From the NCBI GenBank assembly GCA_038503035.1, contig JAVSML010000039.1, positions 434,001-498,000 on the forward strand: 64,000 bases of DNA. Reading direction: 5' to 3'. Of the stretch, positions 56,431-64,000 are shown in pieces. This DNA is from Crocodylus rhombifer (taxonomy: Eukaryota > Chordata > Crocodylia > Crocodylidae). Position numbers and translations under genes: made by a program. Within the stretch, counting starts at the first letter, position 1. The number at the start of each line of letters is the position of its first letter. The notes beneath the pieces are model-generated. The model worked only from the letters and a program-made list of their open reading frames with translations, did not search any database and had not been told where the DNA came from.

Positions 56431-59400
56431 CAGTATAGAGCATTTCATGGCCATTTTATTTACTCATACTATGTTCTTGAGGTCTTTTTATCATCACTGT
56501 TAATTAAAGGGTTTTGACCTAGCTATGGTCCAGTAAAGTCAATAAAAAAATTGTGATTGACTTTAGTAGGAACACTGCAAGGTTCCAAGGAAGAAAGCAG
56601 GAGGATCTAATAATGAATAGAGACTTCTTACAAGAAATCAGGTTTGACAAATTTTAAAAGCAAGTAAGTCTGCCTGGCACCATTAAATTTGAATGCATAT
56701 CCAGATGTGCTGTGGATAGACAGTCTCAAATTCAAACATCTTTGATATTGTTATTCCTGAATTTCAGCTGTAGCTCATAGAGACCTATCCTACAAGAATC
56801 TGAGTTTTCCAGTAAAGAACTGATTACCCTGAACTCTCATGAAAGCCAGTTGAGCATGGAGAAGATTCACTGTTTATGCCTTGAAAATACCTGCACCTAG
56901 GATCTAGCAAAATTACTGCAAATATTACTATGTATACTGAGCTATCTAGACCAACCTTTAAATTATATTATGTGAAAATTATAAAAGGAGACAACAGAAG
57001 AAATAGTAGACTGTGCCATCAGCTTCTACACTATCAGATTACATAGCTGTAAGTATGCCAAGTTAGACATTCAAATTCAACCTCATTTTGTTAAGAGCTT
57101 CTTTCCAATATTGGTATTAGAAACCTGAGTTCATTAGGACCTAAGCAATATGGGCTCTCCAGCTGTTAATCACACTAGGCAGTATACACAGAAATGACTT
57201 CACCAGCTATTTTAGCTTGTTCTTACCCAGCCCCAGAGGAAAAAATGACAGCATAATCAGGAAGCTAGCTATTTGGATGGAAACAGTAAAGATCAGAAAG
57301 ACACAGCAGGTGTATTTAAAAATATCAGATCAAAAATACTAGTGGCCTGAATTTCTTCATCACTATGCCAGTACTATGTTTTGCAATGATTTGTGGCATA
57401 AATAATGCTTATGTGATTGTCAAATTGTACTCCGGTGCTATAGTACTATTTTGATCATTTCCTGTATCATGTGACTATTTCCTTCTGATAGATGGTGAAA
57501 ACCCTTGAGGAAGTTTTGGGGTCAAACTGCTGTACCGTGCAGATTAAATTGGCTAATTAAAATATTTCAGAGTGGAAGATGACATTCCATCTCTAGGTAT
57601 TTCCTCACATATGGCATTTAATTCAATGTGTGATGTCAAGAGATTAGCTATAGCTGTAGGTACAAAATGACCAATTCAGGATGTTGTGTCATACTTCACT
57701 TTGAATAATTTGCTCCTAGAGGTTCGGCAGTTTATGACACAACCTGAGGCCTAGGTGCCAGAATGCAAAATGCTTTTTGGTATACAAAACAAAAACACCA
57801 CTATCACTTGTCTGTTATTTCAGCACTGGTGTCATATCTAGTGATGAGTGGAAGAGGTTCAAGAGGTTCACTATTTCTGATTTACACACAGAAGTCTGTT
57901 TATTTATCACTACCTTCCCTAAAGCTATAAACCTCCTGACACCATCAAATACAACCTCAGAAGTTTGTGACAAGTCTATGGTAATTGAGCTCCCGTTACC
58001 AATACCCTATCCTTTTCCCTGAGACCACCCAACATACTTATTCCTATCCTTCCCCATAACATCCAACATCCTGGTCCTTCTTCATACCCATCCCACTTTG
58101 AAAATCCATAACATGGGAGGAGCTGCTTCATGGAGTGCTGGTAGAGGAGGAATAGGCCCAGGACTCAAGCATATCTTGTTACAGCTTCATGATAATTGTT
58201 CCTCTTCCTCCCCTTGACCACTCCATCCTCTCCTTGGGACACGTAATCCAATATGCTCTGTCCTCTCCCTGGCTGACAGCTGGATACCAGAGCTGTTTAC
58301 TAGGGTCATTTATTTCAGTCTGGTGTGTCCTAACTGCTCTCTTCCCAGCTGGGGATGACTCAGTCCACATCAAGTTGTTAGGAGGAGTGTTCAGCAACCA
58401 CATAATCTCTATCTTGTTATTTGCATAAAGAGAATACAAAGCATCCTTGTTTGGGGCTCATAGAAATGCAATGGGGTTCAGGAACAGGAAGAAGTGAGAG
58501 GAACAAATTGAGGCAGTAAACAGAATGAAGGAAGAAGCTCTAAAAAAGCTGGGAAATAACATCCTGGGTTGTGACCTGCTTTAAGGGCAAGGTATTTGGT
58601 GTTGATTTATTCTTGCAACTTGGGCTGGAACTGAATGTGTGCCAGCCGGGCTTGTTTACAATATCTGCAACAACACCTGTAGCTCGATTCACTTGCTGCT
58701 GTCTGTTGGCTTTGCAAAGTTTGCCAGTCCCTGGCTTCTCTACAATACTCTGATATCTTGAAGCAGACTTTCTACTGCAGTGAGCCCTATGGCTTGGTTT
58801 CTGCTGGTAGAATTTGATGTACACTCTCAGCATTTTAATCGTTATTGTGAACACTGGGGGAGGTCAGTGTGACTTACACTAAACAGCTCTGACAGTGAGG
58901 AAGGTGAGTATAAATTACTTTACGTAAGGCTCCTTTACGCTTCCAGAGCACTGTGGAAGTATGGTAGTGTAAATTTGGGAAGCTGACCTTAATTATTTTT
59001 CGGTTGTTAAAGTTCAGGCTGGAAGTACAGAATCCCCTTCTGGAATTTTGCCTTGATTAAGAAAAGAAAAGTTTACTGCAGAAAACTTATGAGAAACAGG
59101 TTAGAAGCTGGAGGAAAAAGGTTACAGTGTTAATTAATTCTTATTCACTTTTGATGGAACACAGAGGAAGGACATAGCCCACACTACACTGGGTCAACAC
59201 GACAATGGCCCAAAGATGTTATTTAATGTAGCAATACCTCAAATCCAGGCACTTGGGGTTTAGATGACAGATATGGTAGTAGAAATTTAAGTCAACATGA
59301 ATGACTGTGACAATTCCACATTGGTTTCCAAATCAAATCAGCTCAGCAAGGATGGGTTTTTTTGGGGGGGGTGGGGTTCCCAGCTGCTAGCCATATAAGC

Positions 59401-61386
59401 ACACTGTGGGCAATGACAATCATGCTTCAGTTTTTCTTTTAATATGTCACCTGTCAAATATTCACCCAGATTCTGCAGTTAGATACAACCACACAACCCT
59501 GTTGCCTTCAGACTCTGCCTTGATCTATATGCAGGCAACCCTACCGAATTCAGGTTGTGTCCTCTATGACGGCTCATGCAGTCCTCAGGAGTGTATGTCA
59601 GGATTCGCTAGTGATACACAACATGGAATAAAAAATGCTCCTGCTCCCATAGTTGCAACACTTCTGCAGCACTAAATTAAAACATAGTAAACTGTATCTG
59701 CCATTAGTAAATGCCATACTAGTTACTGATAGAGAGAAGAAGACGTGTTGAGGAAGAAGGTGTCATTTCAAACTTTCCAGGTTTGAAGTGAGCACTATGC
59801 CGCCGACATAACAGAACAACTCCACAAACAAAGCAGAGGTGCAAGAGGATTTATAGCAAAGTAAGTCTGATAACAAAGCCACAATCTCAGGTGATGTGTA
59901 TAGAAAGATTAAAAACATTTGCAAGTCACATGAGACTAACAGTTGTGACAAGCCACGGAAGGATGGGAAGGGATAACCAGGGCCAATAAGTCCAGGTCCC
60001 TGAAACTGCAGGCAACCACAGTTTACAAACCCAAATGTGAATGCTAGAGAGGGCGAACAGCTTGTTTGGGAGACTGACAAATCTCCCATGATGCCTTCGC
60101 TGTTTCTTTGGGTGGTAATTCTCCTCAAGCACACAGATGTCACACATAGACTGGACTTTTCTAAAGTTTGTGAATGCTGTATTAGTCAGGAACACAAACC
60201 CAGGAAACCTACTTTCCATTCTCTTGGAAATGGCTCATACAAATACAGATATCATTAGAAAAGGAAGAGGTAAATAACTTGGAAGCAACCTGGAATGCAT
60301 TAGTGGGAAGGCCCAGTGCATACACTCCTTTTTGTACCTGTTCTTGTTGTTCGGCACGAGCCCAACCCACTGACTTTTAATCAACTGGACTCTTTCTGTT
60401 GACTTGTACGGACTTTGGATCTAGCTCCACTGAGCTGGGAAAAAAGGACAGCTGTCAATCACATTGTTAATAATGCAAATATCTCCAGACAATAACTTCC
60501 AACAGGGAGGATTAGCTTGTCTTCATCTTTGCATACATGAATTGGTTTTACCAAACACTTAATGCTAGCAACTACCCCTGGAGTGGAATGAGGCTGCAGT
60601 TGAGCAGTTCACAACAACACTGTCATGATATTTGTACTTACTTCCAGTTCTTCGTGTGTCCATAGCATCAGATGATAAACTAGCAGGACAGCAAAGATTT
60701 GTATATAAAACTAGACTGAAAAATAGGTTCTGTATTAGTTAGAAGATACAACCCCATACTGACAATTTAGTTGAGAGAAGATTATGAAATATTTTCCCCT
60801 CTCTTTTTTAGTCTCATCTGTTCTCCATGAACTTCTAATCTCAGTCATGCTGTTAATCTTTATATTTCTTCCCTTTGCAATTTTCCAAAGGAGAATTAAA
60901 TGTGGCACATAATGAATATATGTGCAAAGTCTCTGAGGTGTCTTTCAATAGAGCACAAACAGATTCAAAAATAAACACAAATGCTTCAGAAGATGAAGAG
61001 GGCTTTCTGAAGAAAAGTTTGGAACACATGCTGAATAATTTACACATGCTCTCACATGCCAACTCTAAAGATATGCTCACAATCTCAGTTTTAAAGAGAC
61101 TATGATTCTCCCTTGAGAAATTCTAGGTTAGGAGCTACTTAAAGATAAATTTCCCACTTTCCCTGCTTCTCTCAGCAGCATATGTTTCAGACCAGTAATG
61201 TTGCACTGTCAGATTTTATCCACCTGTCAACACATGCTTTTTTTTTTTTTGCTTCAGTCTTGGAATCTTAATGATTGTTACTGCGTTTTGCAGAGAAGCT
61301 ATATGGTGAACTGCTGCTAATGCAAATTTACACTGAAATATACACGAAGGAAAGGAAAATGTGTTCCCCAAAAACCCAGGCTGGAT
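56431..61386. other. Long unique AT-rich stretch, nothing recognised
   Basis: About 5 kb with no recognised gene or repeat. Frames of 76-126 codons (for example 59763-60143 minus and 58540-58854 minus) have no domain, and several overlap antisense partners. A poly(T) run lies near 61240-61251. Confidence 0.5.
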
Positions 61387-61530
61387 AGGCAAAAGTATTT
61401 ATAAACCAAATATTGAACTGAGATGAAGAATATTCCTTCTGTGAATGGCCCTTTGATAGGGCCAATGCATATGTATTTGACTGCTGGCTCTAGTAGGAGG
61501 GTCCCTTGAATAAAAAAGATCTGTATTTGG
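61387..61530 (+). repeat. Local direct repeat, copy 1
   Basis: About 140 bp starting GGCAAAAGTATTTATAAACC and ending near GATCTGTATTTGG. It recurs at 62291-62432 with scattered substitutions and small indels. It is not a transposon that I recognise. Confidence 0.85.
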
Positions 61531-62290
61531 CAAAGCCACTCCCAGAACCTCCAGGTGAGGTGCAGAAGGGGTTACCAGTTCAGAGTAACCAATAAGAAAA
61601 ATAGGAAGCAATCCTAGCAGGGATTTTCACCTTCAGATGTCAAAGGAATGAGGTCAACAGAAGCACAGCCTTTCCTACACACACTTAATGCTATTGAAAT
61701 TTGTGAGTATCAGGAAAAAATAGATTTGCAGGAAGCAAATATTGGAGGATTAGGACAAGTAACTTGGGGACAGATTAGTTCACAGGACACTCACCTTTTC
61801 GTGTCTCCTCAATTAGCACTTGAGGGTTGTATTATTATTCTGACTTTATGGCACAAGAAGATCTGATGTGATTATCTCTGCAAAGATCAATTAAAAAGAA
61901 AATAGCTGTCTTCTAAAAAGAAAAGAGTAAGAGCACTTCAAATTGCAAAACCTAGCTGAAAAGCCATATGAAATACCAGTCAAAATATCACTTAGTTTCA
62001 CAATTCTTAAACATTTCATATTATGGACTACTTTTTAATGTTATCTCCTCTCTCAATAAAGTCTCCTGTTTTCACTTTTACTTCTATTTTTTCTTCATTT
62101 TTAGGGATGGAAAATAATTATTTGAAAGCTGTTCATAGGAATTTACTGGCCTTGACAAAAGTTTTGTCTATCAAGGGTGCTCATGTCTGCAGGGGAATTT
62201 CTGCTCAGCACAAGACAAAATAACTCACCCCAGAATAACCAGATGAGTACTTACTGGAGCTTGGGTTAAAGTATGTGATCTAAATCAAGT
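61531..62290. other. Unique sequence between the two local repeats
   Basis: AT-rich with no recognised gene. Frames of 66-72 codons are unsupported. Confidence 0.45.
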
Positions 62291-62432
62291 AGGCAAAAGT
62301 ATTTATAGACCAAATATTGAACTGAGATGAAGAATATTCCTTACATGAATTTCATTGGGATAGGGTCAATGCATATGTATTTGACTGTAGACTCTAGTAG
62401 GAGGTTTCCTTGAATAAAGATTTGTATTTGAC
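62291..62432 (+). repeat. Local direct repeat, copy 2
   Basis: It matches 61387-61530 in the same orientation: ATATTGAACTGAGATGAAGA, AATGCATATGTATTTGACTG and CTCTAGTAGGAGG are identical. A CATGAATTTCATTGGG segment differs from TGTGAATGGCCCTTTG in copy 1. The right end lies about 15 bp before the GC-rich unit. Confidence 0.85.
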
Positions 62433-62665
62433 TTGAAACTGGATGGGTGCGTTCACACATACAAGCACATGTGCTTGCAGCAGCTCAAATAGAAGCGGTG
62501 CAAATTTGAGCCAGGGCTTTTTGCTTCAGCGCACGTGTTCGGACATGCACTTTGTTGTGGGGCAAATTATGCCACTTGGGGCAAAATAACCATACCTGGC
62601 TCCTCCCAGATATTCAGTCAGGGGGAGCTAGAGCCCAGGGCCAGCACCTGTTCTGGTCCCAGCAG

Positions 62666-62673
62666 TATAAAAA
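62666..62673 (+). promoter_or_regulatory. TATA-box-like element
   Basis: TATAAAAA within GCAGTATAAAAAGCC, surrounded by GC-rich sequence, matches a strong vertebrate TATA box. Expected initiation would be about 25-30 bp downstream, near 62692-62700. There is no direct evidence of transcription. Confidence 0.4.
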
Positions 62674-63195
62674 GCCTCCCTGGCAAGTAGCTCAAGGCTA
62701 CTAGTTCTCAGGAGCTTCTGGGGCCCAGCCAATTTGTACCTGGGGTCATTACCCCTTGTGCCAGCTGGACTGCTGAAGCAGCCCTGAGTGTTCCCTGCAC
62801 CCTCTACCCACTGCAGCAGTCTGGTAGTGGGAGCTGCTGCCTGGCTGTGACCTGCTGTGCACCTGCCAGACTCGGATGGGGACTGCAGAGCCAGTAGAGG
62901 CATCTGCCCCTCTGGGCCAACTGCCAGTGGACTGAGGTTGCAGGGTTGGCCTTTGTGCGGCACTACTGCCATTTGTGCCCCCTGCCCGGCCATCTGGGCA
63001 ACTATCACCCAGAAGATGTTCCAGGTGTGGTGGCCTGCTTTGAACTGTCAAAGCATGTCCTCCTGGCCCCATTTGTCCAGGAGGTCAGCCACAGCCAGAT
63101 GGGTCCAAGGTGCCAGCTCTGAGCAAGCAGAGTCCTGCCACTGGCCTCCCTAGCAGGAATTGTGGTGTTCCCTAATGGAAAACTGAAAAACCCCT

Positions 63196-63201
63196 AATAA
63201 A
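63196..63201 (+). terminator. AATAAA poly(A) signal, plus strand
   Basis: AATAAA, followed by an A-rich stretch, lies about 530 bp downstream of the TATA box at 62666. Together they could delimit a short transcription unit inside the GC-rich segment. Confidence 0.35.
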
Positions 63202-63320
63202 GAAAAAATCCCAAAGTCACTCTGTAAAATACCCCCAAATCCATATTCCTCCACAAGTAAAACAAAAGACCACTATAAAGACAGAGAGCCAGAAGGAGAC
63301 AGCAATCAGTTGGACAATGT

Positions 63321-63326
63321 TTTATT
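63321..63326 (-). terminator. AATAAA poly(A) signal, minus strand
   Basis: TTTATT on the plus strand gives AATAAA on the minus strand, facing the plus-strand signal 120 bp away. It would fit the 3' end of a minus-strand transcript coming from beyond 63.4 kb. Confidence 0.3.
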
Positions 63327-63405
63327 GATATATCTTACAGTGTTAAAGCAAGTCTCTTACCATAATAATGAATTCATAAATACGTGTTTTGCTGCACTAC
63401 CACAG

Positions 63406-63570
63406 GGTTCGGCCCCCCAACCGGGGGTTTGGCACTCTCACAAGGGGTATGACCCCCCAACAGGGAGGTTCAGCTCTCTCAGAAAGGGGTTAGACCCCCC
63501 AACAGGGGGTTCAACCCCCACACAAGGGGTATGGCGCCCCAATGTGGGCCAAATGGCCCCCACAGGGTAG
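63406..63570. repeat. 41-bp tandem array, about four units
   Basis: CCCCCCAAC-type cores start at 63413, 63453, 63495 and about 63535, a period of 40-42 bp. Each unit has a C-run, CAAC(A/C)GGGGG-like sequence, a CTCTCA- or CACA-like spacer and AAGGGGT. The C-run and G-run can pair within a unit. The open plus-strand frame through it reads as degenerate peptide repeats, but the 40- and 42-bp spacings are not all multiples of three. Confidence 0.8.
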
Positions 63571-63656
63571 CCCCCCCTTGCAAGGCCCACATGCCGCACC
63601 CCAGCCTGCTAATTGTTGCCACACCTGGCCCCATCCCCCACCAGTTCTTGCAGCCC

Positions 63657-63746
63657 CCCAATGGCTGCCCCACCCAGGCCCACCCCCGCACCTCCAGACC
63701 TCCCAATGGCTGCCCCACCCAGCCTCAGCCCCCTAACTTGCACCCA
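63657..63746. repeat. 45-bp duplicated unit
   Basis: CCCAATGGCTGCCCCACCCA occurs at 63657 and again at 63702, each followed by GG/GCC-type C-rich sequence. It is a two-unit tandem in the same C-rich block as the 41-bp array. Confidence 0.8.
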
Positions 63747-64000
63747 CAGGCCTCCAAGGTGACCCCCACAACCTCAGGCACCATAATTTCACACACACAA
63801 AAAAGAAAAAAACAGAAGCAAAATGGGAACAAAAAGCTTCTGCTTAGCTTAGAAGCAGAGGTGGGAGTAGGCTCCGGGGCCTCCTGGCAGATTCCCCCCA
63901 CCTGGGCAGCACAAGACAGTGCAGGGGCAGGAGGGCCCAGGCTGGGGCCCTGCGGCTGTCACTGTGCCCCACACTGTGTGGGCGAGGCCCCAGTCAGCCA

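Larger units (their letters stand above)
62448..64000. mobile_element. GC-rich transposon-like segment running off the window
   Basis: Composition changes abruptly at about 62448, where GGGTGCGTTCACACATACAA begins. That start resembles the GGGTGC-type ends of the MITEs in this window, and a perfect 16-bp palindrome (CAAGCACATGTGCTTG, 62462-62477) sits just inside. The plus strand has a TATA box and a poly(A) signal about 530 bp apart. The minus strand has a poly(A) signal facing it. The other end is not in the window. No transposase or nuclease motif is recognisable in frames of 86-126 codons, so whether it encodes protein is unknown. Confidence 0.4.

Noticed and set aside
63310..63570. Repetitive Pro/Gly-rich peptide as a tandem-repeat protein
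   Set aside because: Unit spacing of 40 and 42 bp shifts the frame between units, so the peptide repeat is not maintained as a coding repeat would be.
63406..63570. CRISPR-like array
   Set aside because: There are no unique spacers between conserved repeats, the units are contiguous and diverged, and the organism is a vertebrate.
1..64000. Endogenous retrovirus or LTR element
   Set aside because: I looked for paired long terminal repeats, primer-binding sites and gag/pol/env-like frames and saw none. All reverse transcriptase sequence is CR1-type.

Overview
This window looks like repeat-rich, AT-rich, non-coding nuclear DNA from a sauropsid vertebrate. A crocodilian fits best and a turtle is possible. 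The grounds are many 5'-truncated CR1 LINE fragments, several ending in the CR1-type short 3' tail (variants of a TCTATGAAT-like octamer); old MIR/CORE-SINE and L2/L3-like LINE remnants; and many short non-autonomous DNA transposons with 8-bp target duplications (hAT type). The species is an inference. I could not recognise an intact host protein-coding gene, host exon, tRNA, rRNA, CRISPR array or endogenous retrovirus. The window is best read as intergenic or deep intronic sequence. Nearly all open reading frames are chance frames or pieces of transposons.

Layout. 0-4.2 kb: three hAT-type or GC-rich elements, a 34-35 bp mini-satellite, an inverted pair of a 'ttggtctaa' repeat and a CR1 tail. 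4.2-13.4 kb: mostly unique AT-rich DNA with L2-like LINE remnants (7.2 and 8.6 kb) and a 509-bp transposon at 9.44 kb carrying three CCAAT-type motifs. 13.4-15 kb: a minus-strand CR1 split by a 186-bp hAT element, plus a second, almost identical 136-bp CR1 piece. 15-30.3 kb: mostly unique, with two hAT copies, two palindromic MITEs, a GC-rich tandem block and part of a larger transposon family. 30.3-52.5 kb: six CR1 fragments, all on the plus strand, the longest about 2 kb and spanning most of a decayed reverse transcriptase. Between them lie a processed retrocopy with 15-bp target duplications (36.1-36.7 kb), MIRs, a 47-bp foldback, an L3-like LINE and more palindromic MITEs. 53.7-56.4 kb: three adjacent non-autonomous transposons and a SINE-like repeat. 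56.4-62.4 kb: mostly unique, ending in a 140-bp local duplication. 62.4-64 kb: a GC-rich, transposon-like segment with a TATA box, convergent poly(A) signals and a 41-bp tandem array, running off the window.

How the parts relate. There are no operons or pathways here. The story is of successive insertions: old MIR, L2 and L3 relics; then CR1 waves; then hAT and other MITEs, one visibly nested in a CR1. The least expected item is the retrocopied 3' end of an unidentified gene, because CR1 machinery is not thought to make poly(A)-type retrocopies efficiently. Nothing here supports a new enzymatic or defence system. The notable points are structural: foldback MITE families, local duplications and the GC-rich unit at the right edge.
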